Assembly: GCF_016863275.1 (NCBI RefSeq)
Contig: NZ_BOOO01000015.1
Coordinates: 248,001-312,000, forward strand
Origin: Planotetraspora mira
GTDB lineage: Bacteria; Actinomycetota; Actinomycetes; Streptosporangiales; Streptosporangiaceae
Direction: 5' to 3'
DNA: 64,000 nt
Positions 45,776 to 54,307 of this stretch are shown here, piece by piece. The notes beneath the pieces are model-generated. The model did not search any database. It saw only the letters and a program-made list of their open reading frames with translations, and had not been told where the DNA came from. The translations under genes were made by a program, and so were the position numbers. Position 1 is the first letter of the stretch. Each line of letters opens with the position of its first letter.

Positions 45776-47062
45776 ATGGGTTTCGACGCGATCGACGTCA
45801 TCATCACCAAGCGGGAGCGTGGCGCGCTGTCCACCGCCCAGATCGACTGGGTGATCGACGCGTACACGCGTGGCGCGGTGGCCGATGAGCAGATGTCGTC
45901 GTTGCTGATGGCGATCCTGCTCAACGGGATGGACCGCCGGGAGATCGCGGACTGGACCCAGGCCATGATCCGGTCGGGGGAGCGGATGGACTGGTCCGTC
46001 CTCGACCGGCCCACCGCGGACAAGCACTCCACCGGCGGGGTCGGCGACAAGATCACCCTGCCGCTGGCCCCGCTCGTGGCGGCGTGCGGCGCCTACATCC
46101 CGCAGCTCTCCGGCCGCGGGCTCGGCCACACCGGTGGCACGCTGGACAAGCTGGAGTCCATCCCCGGCTGGCGCGCGTCCCTGTCCAACGACGAGATGCT
46201 GGCGGTCATCCGCGCGGCCGGAGCGGTCGTCTGCGCGGCCGGCAGCGGGCTGGCGCCCGCGGACAAGAAGCTGTACGCGCTGCGGGACGTCACCGGCACC
46301 GTCGAGTCGATCCCGCTGATCGCCTCGTCGATCATGTCGAAGAAGATCGCCGAAGGCACCGGGTCCCTGGTGCTCGACGTGAAGGCGGGATCCGGCGCGT
46401 TCATGAAGAACGTGGACGACGCCAGGGAACTGGCGCGGACGATGGTCGAGCTCGGCACCGACGCGGGTGTGCGGACCGTCGCCCTGCTGACCGCCATGGA
46501 CCGGCCCCTGGGGTACGCCGTGGGCAACGCCCTGGAGGTCGAGGAGTCGGTCGAGGTCCTCGCCGGAGGCGGCCCCTCCGACGTGGTGGAGCTGACCGTG
46601 CGGCTGGCACGGGAGATGCTGGAGGCCGCCGGCGTGCGCGGCGCGAAGGACCCCGAGGAGGCGCTGAAGGACGGCTCGGCGATGGACGCCTGGCGGCGCA
46701 TGATCAGCGCGCAGGGGGGCGATCCGGACGCGGTCCTCCCCAAGGCGGCCGAGTTCGTCGAGATCGCCGCGCCCGAGTCGGGGGTGTTGTCGAAGCTGGA
46801 CGCGCTGGCCGTCGGTGTCGCCGCCTGGAGGCTGGGCGCCGGACGGGCCCGCAAGGAAGATCCGGTGTCGGCCGGGGCGGGCGTCACGTTGCACGCCAAG
46901 CCGGGGGACGTCGTCACCAAGGGCAAGCCGCTCATGACGTTGCACGCGGACGAGACCGCGAGGTTCGAGCGGGCGCTCGAGGCGCTGGAAGGCGCCTACG
47001 CGATCGGCGAGGACGGCGACGCCGACCTGCTTCCCCTGGTCATCGACCGGATCACCGCGTAG
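45776..47062 (+). CDS. deoA: Thymidine phosphorylase
   Basis: The 428-residue enzyme cleaves thymidine or deoxyuridine to base and deoxyribose 1-phosphate. DKHSTGGVGDKITLPLAPLVAACG near residue 83 is the phosphate site, SGRGLGHTGGTLDKLESIPG the signature, and KAGSGAFMK the substrate lobe. The C-terminal domain is complete. GGGGGAAGC precedes ATG 45776, 8 bp after cdd. It is the last gene of the importer operon. Confidence 0.95.
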   Translation: MGFDAIDVIITKRERGALSTAQIDWVIDAYTRGAVADEQMSSLLMAILLNGMDRREIADWTQAMIRSGERMDWSVLDRPTADKHSTGGVGDKITLPLAPLVAACGAYIPQLSGRGLGHTGGTLDKLESIPGWRASLSNDEMLAVIRAAGAVVCAAGSGLAPADKKLYALRDVTGTVESIPLIASSIMSKKIAEGTGSLVLDVKAGSGAFMKNVDDARELARTMVELGTDAGVRTVALLTAMDRPLGYAVGNALEVEESVEVLAGGGPSDVVELTVRLAREMLEAAGVRGAKDPEEALKDGSAMDAWRRMISAQGGDPDAVLPKAAEFVEIAAPESGVLSKLDALAVGVAAWRLGAGRARKEDPVSAGAGVTLHAKPGDVVTKGKPLMTLHADETARFERALEALEGAYAIGEDGDADLLPLVIDRITA

Positions 47063-47071
47063 CCGTCGCCG

Positions 47072-47536
47072 TCAGGCGGACAGGACGGGCGCGGAGTCGC
47101 TGCGCTCGTCCTCGTTCTCCAGGCATCGCACGTTCGCGAGGTGCGGGGAGAGCTCTGAGCTGAGGACGGCCCGGTGAGTCGGGGCGGCCTCGGCCTGCCG
47201 CCGGAGACCCTCCTCGGTGATCTGCACGAACACGCCCCGCCGGTCGTCGGCGCACATCGCCCGGGCGACAAGGCCCTCGCGCTCCAGGCGGGCGATCAGC
47301 CGCGACATCGCGCTCTGGCTGAGGTGGACCTGGTCGGCCAGCTCCTGCACCCGGAACTTGAACTTGGCCGTGTCGTCGCCGCAGCTCCTGGCCTCGGCCA
47401 TCCGGTCGAGCACCTCGAACTCGCTCACCCCGAGCCCGTGCTTGTCGCCGAGCTCGCGATCCAGCGCGCACGAGACCTGCGCGTGCCGGGCGAGCAGCTC
47501 ACGCCATGCCATAACCACGAAGTCGGTGTCGTCCAT
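47072..47536 (-). CDS. MarR family transcriptional regulator
   Basis: The 154-residue protein has the MarR winged helix with VSEFEVLDRM, VQELADQVHLSQSAMSRLIARLEREGLVAR and DDRRGVFVQITEEG, followed by helical dimerisation segments. ATG 47536 follows GGAAG. It is divergent from an MFS exporter across a 108-bp region with two repeated half-operator sites, so it most likely represses that exporter and itself. It converges with deoA at a 9-bp gap. Confidence 0.9.
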   Translation of the reverse strand: MDDTDFVVMAWRELLARHAQVSCALDRELGDKHGLGVSEFEVLDRMAEARSCGDDTAKFKFRVQELADQVHLSQSAMSRLIARLEREGLVARAMCADDRRGVFVQITEEGLRRQAEAAPTHRAVLSSELSPHLANVRCLENEDERSDSAPVLSA

Positions 47537-47577
47537 GCGTCTTCCAGACCGCCTCTCTGCGCGCGAACATACCATGA

Positions 47578-47637
47578 TTGTGCAATATATGCAAACGCAT
47601 TAAATGTTTGTGCAATCAATGCATGTGCATGTACCTT
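47578..47637 (+). promoter_or_regulatory. MarR operator and leaderless promoter of the MFS gene
   Basis: TTGTGCAATATATGCA (47578-47593) and TTGTGCAATCAATGCA (47608-47623) are direct repeats 30 bp apart, each an imperfect palindrome. The second overlaps a -35-like TTGTGC; TACCTT at 47632-47637 follows after 18 bases and sits 7 bases before ATG 47645, so transcription would start at the ATG. Repressor binding would block it. This is inference from layout. Confidence 0.65.
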
Positions 47638-47644
47638 CTCTCAC

Positions 47645-49060
47645 ATGACCCCTCCTGTTAAGGATGAGCGCTGGGGGGCGCGCCTGTGGGGTGCCCTCTC
47701 CGTCCTCTGTGTCGTCCTGTTCCTCGATGCTCTTGACGTCTCCATGGTGGGCGTGGCCCTGCCCTCCATCCAGTCCGACCTCGGCATGACCACCTCGTCG
47801 CTGCAGTGGGTGGTGAGCGGCTACGTGCTGGGCTATGGCGGCCTGTTGCTTCTCGGGGGCCGGACCGCCGACCTGCTCGGCCGTCGCAGGGTGTTCCTCA
47901 CCGCCCTGGCCGTCTTCGCCGTCGCGTCGCTGCTCGGCGGGCTGATGAACGACGGAACCCTGCTGATCGCCGCCCGCTTCGTGAAGGGCATCAGTGCGGC
48001 CTTCACGGCTCCGGCCGCCCTTTCCATCATCACCACGACCTTCGCCGAGGGGCCCGCGCGCAACCGGGCGCTGAGTATCTTCTCCGCCTGCGGCGCCAGT
48101 GGATTCTCGCTGGGCCTCGTGTTGTCGGGCCTGCTGACGGAGATCGGCTGGCGCTGGACCTTCCTCATGCCCGTGCCCATCGCGATCATCGCCCTCATCG
48201 CAGGGTTGCGCCTGCTCAGTCGTGGCGAGGAGCGCGGCGAAGGCGGTCACGACCTCCTGGGCGCCGCCACCATCACGGCGGCCATGCTGCTCCTGGTCTT
48301 CACCGTCGTGGAGGCACCGCAGGTCAGCGTGCTGCGCACGGTGCTGTCCGTCGTCGGAGTGGTCGTCCTGATCGTCGCGTTCGTGGTGGTGGAGCGCCGG
48401 GTCAGGCATCCTCTGGTCCGCCTCGGCATCCTGCGTTCGGCGCCGCTCGTCCGGGCGAACATCGGGCTCGTGATCTTGTTCGGCTCGTACGTCGGCTTCC
48501 AGTTCGTCGCCATGCAGTACTTCCAGAACCTGCTCGGGTGGAGCGCCCTGCACACCGCCCTGGCCTTCCTGCCCGCGGGCCTGCTGGTGGCGATCACCTC
48601 GACGAAGATGGGCAAACTGGCCGACCGGTTCGGCACGGCACCGCTGATCGCCCTGGGGACGCTCTCCCTGATCGCCGGTTACGTGCAGTTCCTCAGGATC
48701 GACGAGCACCCCAGCCTGGCCACGATGGTGCTGCCCGGCATGGTCCTGCTCGGCATCGCGTTCGCGCTGACCTTCCCGGCGCTCAACATCCAGGCCACGA
48801 ACGGGGTCCGCGACGAGGAGCAGGGCCTCGCCTCGGGTCTGCTCAACACTTCGGGGCAGGTCGGCGGCGCCGTCGTCCTGGCGGTCGTCACCGCCGTGCT
48901 GACGTCGGGCACGCAGGCCGACCCGATCGCGGGTTTCCGGGCGGCGATCACGGTGTCGGTCGTCTTCGGCCTCATCGGCCTCGTCGTCGCCCTGACGGGA
49001 GTGCGGTTCCGGTCCCGTACGGCGACCACCGCGGACGAGAAGGTCTTCGAGATGGTCTGA
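47645..49060 (+). CDS. MFS transporter, DHA2-like drug exporter
   Basis: The 471-residue protein has about 14 transmembrane helices. LDALDVSMVGVALPSIQSDL in helix 1, GGRTADLLGRRRVFL in loop 2-3 and FVKGISAAFTAPAALSII are the typical EmrB/QacA-like segments. It should be a proton-driven multidrug exporter. ATG 47645 has no ribosome binding site and a -10 box at leaderless spacing. Its neighbour MarR is the likely repressor. Confidence 0.9.
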   Translation: MTPPVKDERWGARLWGALSVLCVVLFLDALDVSMVGVALPSIQSDLGMTTSSLQWVVSGYVLGYGGLLLLGGRTADLLGRRRVFLTALAVFAVASLLGGLMNDGTLLIAARFVKGISAAFTAPAALSIITTTFAEGPARNRALSIFSACGASGFSLGLVLSGLLTEIGWRWTFLMPVPIAIIALIAGLRLLSRGEERGEGGHDLLGAATITAAMLLLVFTVVEAPQVSVLRTVLSVVGVVVLIVAFVVVERRVRHPLVRLGILRSAPLVRANIGLVILFGSYVGFQFVAMQYFQNLLGWSALHTALAFLPAGLLVAITSTKMGKLADRFGTAPLIALGTLSLIAGYVQFLRIDEHPSLATMVLPGMVLLGIAFALTFPALNIQATNGVRDEEQGLASGLLNTSGQVGGAVVLAVVTAVLTSGTQADPIAGFRAAITVSVVFGLIGLVVALTGVRFRSRTATTADEKVFEMV

Positions 49061-49081
49061 TCGGGCTGATCGCTTGAATGT

Positions 49082-49109
49082 GGGGGCGTCCCGGTTCCGG
49101 GGCGCCCCC
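49082..49109. terminator. Bidirectional hairpin between MFS and sigma-like genes
   Basis: GGGGGCGTCCC (49082-49092) pairs with GGGGCGCCCCC (49099-49109), one T-G wobble, loop GGTTCC. It lies between the convergent stops at 49060 and 49121. Confidence 0.78.
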
Positions 49110-49120
49110 TTCTCGTGTGG

Positions 49121-51367
49121 CTAGCCGAGTGTTCCTGCGGCCCAGACCTCGACGGCGTCGTACGACTCCGTGCCGGTGACCTCGCGGGCGGCGCCCGTGC
49201 TCACGTCGACGATGTAGGTGTAGTAGCCGTCGTCATCGTCTGAGACGTCGACGAGCACCTCGCGATCGTTGACCCAGCCCTGGATCTCATCGATGTAGGA
49301 GTACTTCGGAAGAGCGGCCTCGGTCAGGGTGCGGACCTTTCCGGTGCGCGCGTCGAGCGTGACCACCCGGTTCTGCCCGTAGCCGCTCGGATGGGCCGGC
49401 TCCACGGCGACGGCGAGGACCTTGCCGTCGCCGGACAGCGCCCCACCGCTGTCGAACAGTTCAGGCTCCACGCGCATGCGGCTCAGCACATGACCGTCCG
49501 GCCGCATCCGGACGAGGGTGGTGGTGTGGACGTGGCCGGGCTCGTTCAGCACATCGCCCGTCATCGTGGCGGTGACCGTACCGTCGTCGGACACGGCCAG
49601 GAGATTCAGGTATCGCGGCAGGGACCAGGACCGGTTCGTGGTGAAGTCGTGCAGCCGGGGCCGGGGCGCGCCCTCGCCCTGTCCGTAGCCGACGGCCAGC
49701 CACCGGCCGGCGGGCGAGAAGTCCAGTTCGGTGTCGAAGTCCACCTTGTCGACGTCCGAGATGAGGTCGGTGAGCTCCGGCGTCGTATCGTCACGGCTCA
49801 CCATGACCACCGCGTCGGCCGAGGTGTCGTAGTAGGCCAGGCGGGCGCCGTCCGCGCTCATCGCGAACAGCGTCCGGTCGGAACGGGTGTCCGCATCGGG
49901 GATCCGCCACTCGTCGAACCCGGTGCTCACCACGCGCCAACTCCTGCAGTCGCCGTAGTCGGCGGACTCCGAGTCGTCGGGGTCGCAGTAAGGGCGGTAG
50001 GCGTACCGGAACGGGTTGGGGATGCTGTAGTCCAGCACGCGGGGCACGTCCTGGGCCTGCTGGTCCTGAGGGTCGCCGCCGTCTCCGAGGGCCTGCAGGC
50101 CGGGGTCGGCGCGGCGGGCGCCGTCCTGGATCCCGCCGATCAGGGCGGACATCCCCGCGATGACGCCGACGCCCACGAGCCCCGCCGCCGCGACGCCGGC
50201 GATCGTGGCCCGGATGCGTCGCCGCGTGCGACGACGCCGTGCCGTACGGAGGATCTCCCCGGTGACACCGGGGACGTCGACGGCGGGGGACTCGGCGGCG
50301 AGCAGCGCGAGGTGGCGCCGCAACGCCTCGTGCGCCGGGTCCTCGGCCGCCTGGGGTCCCCTGAACGGTGTCACGGATGGCGCCGGGTGCGGCGTCGAGT
50401 AAGGCCTCGCCTCCGGTGTGGCCGCCGGTGACGGGTTGAGGGGTGTGCCGTGCGGGCTGCTGAGGGGCCTCTGGGGCGCCCATGAGGGGGCGGGCGATGC
50501 CGGGGCGCTCTGCGGCTCGGGCGGCGCCCAGGACGTGCTGTGGGCCTCGGGCGCCGTCCAGGACGTGCTCTGAGGCGGTGGAGGCGTCCACGCCGTGGAG
50601 GGAGCGGCGGCCGGGGCCTCCGGCCTCGGATCCTGCGGCTCGGGGGTCTCGCCCTCGTCCCGCCGGGCAGGGGGTCCCGAGGTGTCGGGAGCGGCGGAAA
50701 CCGCAGCCTCATCGGGGGCCGGAGCCGTATCCGAGGCCGGAGTAGGACCTGAAGCCGGAGCCGTGCCTGAAGTCGGAGCAGTACCGGGGGCCGGAGCCGC
50801 ATCGGAGGCGGCCGCGAGGGCGGGAAGGCGCCCCTTCAGCTCGGACAGGGCGGCGGCGATCTCGGTCCAGGCCGTCCGGACGTCCATCTGGCACAGCACG
50901 GCCGCGTGTTCCACGGGCAGTCCCTCGTGGAAGCGCGCCACGATCAGGGCACGGCGACGGGGGGTCAGCACCCTCATCGCCTCGGACACCTGGAGTGTGA
51001 GGATCCGGCCGTCCGGGCCCTGCGGCCCGGCGTGGAGGCCCGCACCTTCGCGCGCCGCGTCTCCGCTCGAAGGCCGGTTCACGATCGGCGGGGCCTGTGG
51101 CGGGCGGGTGAGGTAGGCCCCGAACAGCTCTCTCAGCGCGGCCCGGGCGGGGGACGACCACCGCAGGGTGTTCCACCGGTTCCCGACCTTGGTGACGGCC
51201 GCGACGACGAGACGGCGTGCCGCCGTGCCGTCACCGGTGAGCAGGAACGCCGTACGGGCGAGAGCCGGGGAGTGGTCCGCGACGAAGGCGTCGAAGCCGG
51301 GGAGGTCCCTGGCGGCCGCCCTCGTCGGAGAACTCGGGAAGGGCCGGGCACCGGGGGGGACATTCAC
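49121..51367 (-). CDS. Membrane-anchored degenerate ECF sigma-like protein with extracytoplasmic domain
   Basis: The 748-residue protein starts with a sigma-like module: region 2-like FDAFVADHSPALARTAFLLTG (25-45), lacking the usual acidic AEDL patch, and region 4-like LTPRRRALIVARF then DVRTAWTEIAAALSELKGRL (about 130-180). A Pro/Ala/Ser-rich linker of 160 residues follows, then one transmembrane helix (about 386-410) after an Arg-rich stretch, and a 330-residue extracytoplasmic region with repeated beta-propeller-like strands (FAMSADGARLAYY, FSPAGRWLAVGYG). It could be an ECF sigma factor fused to its own sensor. GAGGAAAG precedes the GTG at 51367. Confidence 0.72.
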   Translation of the reverse strand: MNVPPGARPFPSSPTRAAARDLPGFDAFVADHSPALARTAFLLTGDGTAARRLVVAAVTKVGNRWNTLRWSSPARAALRELFGAYLTRPPQAPPIVNRPSSGDAAREGAGLHAGPQGPDGRILTLQVSEAMRVLTPRRRALIVARFHEGLPVEHAAVLCQMDVRTAWTEIAAALSELKGRLPALAAASDAAPAPGTAPTSGTAPASGPTPASDTAPAPDEAAVSAAPDTSGPPARRDEGETPEPQDPRPEAPAAAPSTAWTPPPPQSTSWTAPEAHSTSWAPPEPQSAPASPAPSWAPQRPLSSPHGTPLNPSPAATPEARPYSTPHPAPSVTPFRGPQAAEDPAHEALRRHLALLAAESPAVDVPGVTGEILRTARRRRTRRRIRATIAGVAAAGLVGVGVIAGMSALIGGIQDGARRADPGLQALGDGGDPQDQQAQDVPRVLDYSIPNPFRYAYRPYCDPDDSESADYGDCRSWRVVSTGFDEWRIPDADTRSDRTLFAMSADGARLAYYDTSADAVVMVSRDDTTPELTDLISDVDKVDFDTELDFSPAGRWLAVGYGQGEGAPRPRLHDFTTNRSWSLPRYLNLLAVSDDGTVTATMTGDVLNEPGHVHTTTLVRMRPDGHVLSRMRVEPELFDSGGALSGDGKVLAVAVEPAHPSGYGQNRVVTLDARTGKVRTLTEAALPKYSYIDEIQGWVNDREVLVDVSDDDDGYYTYIVDVSTGAAREVTGTESYDAVEVWAAGTLG

Positions 51368-51504
51368 GGCTTTCCTCGCTTTCTAGCCGGGAAAGCATAT
51401 AGCTGATCTTTGCTGCTCAGACCATGTTTCGTGGCAGATTCCCGAACCGAGCGCTTGATCATCACGTCTAATGAGTCAGGATCAGCAGAAAGAGAGCCCT
51501 CGCC

Positions 51505-52170
51505 ATGAAGACCCGTCTCGTCCTCGCGACGCTGCCCCTCGCCGGCCTCGTGGCCTGCGGTGGCACCGCGTCGGGGTCGTCGTCCCCGCCCTCCCCGGCG
51601 GGGACGCCGGCCGCGTCAGCCCCAGGTTCCCCGGCCACGGACGGCGCCGGGCCCGTCGCGTCACCCACCGAGGTCACGCCGGCCACGCCGACTCCGTCGG
51701 TCACGCCGGTCACGCCGTCCCAACCTGCAGACGCGCCACCGCCGACCTCGACGAAGCCGATCAGCGTGGAACGTTCCCCCGCGCCCCCTCCCACGGTCAC
51801 TGGAGTCAGGTACGCGCGCCACGCGACCTTCGACCGCGTCGTCGTCGACCTCGCGGGGGCGAGGACCGGCTACTCGGTCAACTGGGTGCCCAAGCTTGTC
51901 CAGGACGGGTCGGGAGCCGTCGTCAAGATCAAGGGTGGTGCGTATCTCCAGATCACGCTGTTCCCCGCCTACGCGCACAACGAGGCCGGCCAGCCGACGT
52001 GGAAGGGCCCGCGTGAGGTCGCCGTCAAGTTGCCGAACGTCACCCACGTCGTCAAGACCGGTGACTTCGAAGGCGTGGTGGGCGTCGGACTCGTGCTCAA
52101 GCACAAGGCCGGATTCCGCGTGATCGAGCAGTCATCGCCGACCCGCCTCGTGGTCGACGTGGCGCACTGA
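51505..52170 (+). CDS. AMIN-like domain lipoprotein
   Basis: The 221-residue protein has a signal peptide ending in the lipobox LVAC, a linker of about 70 residues rich in Pro, Thr, Ser and Ala, and a beta-rich domain (about 98-220) that resembles the AMIN-like actinobacterial domain (FDRVVVDLAG, YLQITLFPAYAHN, VGVGLVLKHKAGFRV, TRLVVDVAH). AMIN-like domains are thought to localise proteins in the cell envelope. It is divergent from the sigma-like gene and 13 bp ahead of the cupin gene. Confidence 0.75.
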   Translation: MKTRLVLATLPLAGLVACGGTASGSSSPPSPAGTPAASAPGSPATDGAGPVASPTEVTPATPTPSVTPVTPSQPADAPPPTSTKPISVERSPAPPPTVTGVRYARHATFDRVVVDLAGARTGYSVNWVPKLVQDGSGAVVKIKGGAYLQITLFPAYAHNEAGQPTWKGPREVAVKLPNVTHVVKTGDFEGVVGVGLVLKHKAGFRVIEQSSPTRLVVDVAH

Positions 52171-52183
52171 CACACTGGACGGC

Positions 52184-52537
52184 ATGGTCAGGAAGATCGA
52201 TGCGCCGGCACGCGTCCCCGTGCCCGGCGGCAAGCTGATAGATGAGTACTTCGGCCGCGTGAACAGCGGCGACGACCAGGTGTCCATCGCGCACATGGTG
52301 GCGCCCCCCGGCTGGGAGGAGCCGGCGCAGACGCCGGGTTTCGCCGAGTACACCGTGGTCCTCAAGGGATCGGTGATCGTCGAGCACGCCGAGGGCACCA
52401 CGCTCGTGGAGGCGGGCCAGGCGTTCGCCAGTGACGCGGGGGAGAAGATCCGGTACAGTTCGGGCCCTTCCGGCGCCGAATACGTCGCCATCTGCCTTCC
52501 GGCCTTCTCGCCGGAGACGGCCAACCGAGACGACTGA
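52184..52537 (+). CDS. Small cupin-domain protein
   Basis: The 117-residue protein is a single cupin barrel. PGWEEPAQTPGFAEYTVVLKG and VEAGQAFASDAGEKIRY are the two half motifs; the usual His ligands are largely replaced by Glu, so metal binding may be altered or lost. It resembles ethanolamine/EutQ-like small cupins. It has no signal peptide. It follows the AMIN-like gene at 13 bp. Confidence 0.7.
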   Translation: MVRKIDAPARVPVPGGKLIDEYFGRVNSGDDQVSIAHMVAPPGWEEPAQTPGFAEYTVVLKGSVIVEHAEGTTLVEAGQAFASDAGEKIRYSSGPSGAEYVAICLPAFSPETANRDD

Positions 52538-52616
52538 TTTCCCGTCATACCCTGCAAGATCGCCTATGTGCGCGACGGTAGGGTTGGGGGATGAGTGACG
52601 GGAGCGAGGAGGGCGC

Positions 52617-53705
52617 ATGAGCCGGCTGCCGACTCTTGAGGAGATCCGCGCGGTCCCCAAGGTGCTGCTGCACGACCACCTGGACGGCGGTCTCCGTCCG
52701 TCGACGATCGTCGACCTGGCCCGCGACTGCGGCCACACGCTGCCCACCACCGACGTGGACGGGCTCGCGTCGTGGTTCCGTGAGGTCTCCGACTCGGGCT
52801 CGCTCGAGCGCTATCTGGAGACCTTCACGCACACCGTCGGGGTCATGCAGTCGCGTGAGGCGCTGGAGAGGGTCGCCGCGGAGTGCGCGCAGGACCTGGC
52901 CGACGACGGCGTCGTCTACGCCGAGGTCAGGTACGCCCCGGAATTGCACACCTCCAGCGGGCTCAGCCTCGACGAGGTCGTGCAGGCCGTGCTCGAGGGC
53001 TTCCGGGTGGGATCGGCGGGCCCGGACGGCCGGCCGCGGATCCGGGTCGGCACGCTGCTCACCGCGATGCGGCACCAGGCGAGGTCGATGGAGATCGCCG
53101 AACTGGCCGTGCGCTACCGCGACGTCGGCGTGGTCGGCTTCGACATCGCCGGCGCCGAGGCGGGCTACCCGCCCACACGGCACCTCGACGCGTTCGAGTA
53201 CCTGCAGCGGGAGAACGCGCACTTCACCATCCACGCGGGCGAGGCGTTCGGACTGCCCTCGATCTGGCAGGCCATCCAGTGGTGCGGCGCCGACCGCCTG
53301 GGGCACGGCGTCCGCATCATCGACGACGTCGCGGTGTCCGGAGACGGCGAGGCCAAGCTCGGCAGGCTGGCCGCGTACGTGCGCGACAAGCGGATCCCCC
53401 TCGAGATGTGTCCCGCGTCCAACGTGCAGACGGGGGCCGCCGCGTCGATCGCCGAGCACCCGATCGGGCTGCTGCGGCGACTGCACTTCCGCGTCACCGT
53501 CAACACCGACAACCGGCTGATGAGCGACACCAGCGTGTCGAGGGAGTTCGCCTCGCTGGTCGACGCGTTCGGCTACGACTGGGACGACCTGCAGTGGTTC
53601 ACGGTCAACGCGATGAAGTCGGCCTTCATCCCCTTCGATGAGCGGCTCGCGCTGATCAACGATGTGATCAAGCCGGGCTTCGCCCAGATGGCGCGGCGCG
53701 GGTGA
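52617..53705 (+). CDS. add: Adenosine deaminase
   Basis: The 362-residue TIM-barrel zinc enzyme converts adenosine and deoxyadenosine to inosine forms. [14 protein letters not shown] holds His19 and His21, [10 protein letters not shown] the third His and catalytic Glu, RLGHGVRI the fourth, and [10 protein letters not shown] the Asp. GAGGAGGGC precedes ATG 52617. It overlaps the PH-domain gene by 4 bp. It supplies inosine for the purine nucleoside phosphorylase downstream. Confidence 0.95.
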   Translation: MSRLPTLEEIRAVPKVLLHDHLDGGLRPSTIVDLARDCGHTLPTTDVDGLASWFREVSDSGSLERYLETFTHTVGVMQSREALERVAAECAQDLADDGVVYAEVRYAPELHTSSGLSLDEVVQAVLEGFRVGSAGPDGRPRIRVGTLLTAMRHQARSMEIAELAVRYRDVGVVGFDIAGAEAGYPPTRHLDAFEYLQRENAHFTIHAGEAFGLPSIWQAIQWCGADRLGHGVRIIDDVAVSGDGEAKLGRLAAYVRDKRIPLEMCPASNVQTGAAASIAEHPIGLLRRLHFRVTVNTDNRLMSDTSVSREFASLVDAFGYDWDDLQWFTVNAMKSAFIPFDERLALINDVIKPGFAQMARRG

Positions 53706-54301
53706 ACCAGCAGATCTTCCGGTCCAAGGTGGCCTGGCTGTTCGGCTGGGTCTGGCTGGTGTTCGTCGCCTGGAACGTCTGGGACCTCACCCGCCACGGC
53801 TCGATGCCCTCGGCTCTGATCGCGGGAGCGGCGCTGGGCGTCATCACCGCACTCGTGTTCCTGCTGGCGCTCCGCCCCGCGATCGTGGCCGAGGCGGGAG
53901 GCGTCCGCATCCGCAACCCGCTCAGGAACATCTACATCCCCTGGAGCGACGTCGGCGAGGTGCTGGTCACCCATTCGATCATCATCGAGTCGGGTCACAC
54001 GACCATCCGCTGCTGGACGCCGCAGGCCACGGCCCGTGAGCGGGCCAAGGCCGCCCGGCGGGCCGAGCGAGGCAGGAAGCCGGTCATGGAGGCGAACGTC
54101 TCCAAGGGCGAGCAGGCGGCCGCCGAGTTGCTGGCCGGTCGCACACATGCCGACTGGGTGGCGCTGCAGTTGACGGAGATGAGCGTCTCCCGCGCCGCCG
54201 AATCGTCGGGTGAGACGAGGGTGGCCTGGTCGCCGTCCTCGCTCGCCGCCGTGGCCGCGGCCGTCGTGCTCGTCGTGGTGACGATCGTCGCGACGATCTG
54301 A
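53702..54301 (+). CDS. PH-domain membrane protein
   Basis: The 199-residue protein has two N-terminal transmembrane helices (about 8-28 and 36-58), a bacterial PH domain (about 60-105, [27 protein letters not shown]) and a C-terminal helix (about 178-198). Its GTG start overlaps the add stop (GTGA), so translation is coupled. The function is unknown. It converges with the mutase gene at a 6-bp gap. Confidence 0.75.
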   Translation: MNQQIFRSKVAWLFGWVWLVFVAWNVWDLTRHGSMPSALIAGAALGVITALVFLLALRPAIVAEAGGVRIRNPLRNIYIPWSDVGEVLVTHSIIIESGHTTIRCWTPQATARERAKAARRAERGRKPVMEANVSKGEQAAAELLAGRTHADWVALQLTEMSVSRAAESSGETRVAWSPSSLAAVAAAVVLVVVTIVATI

Positions 54302-54307
54302 CGCCGG

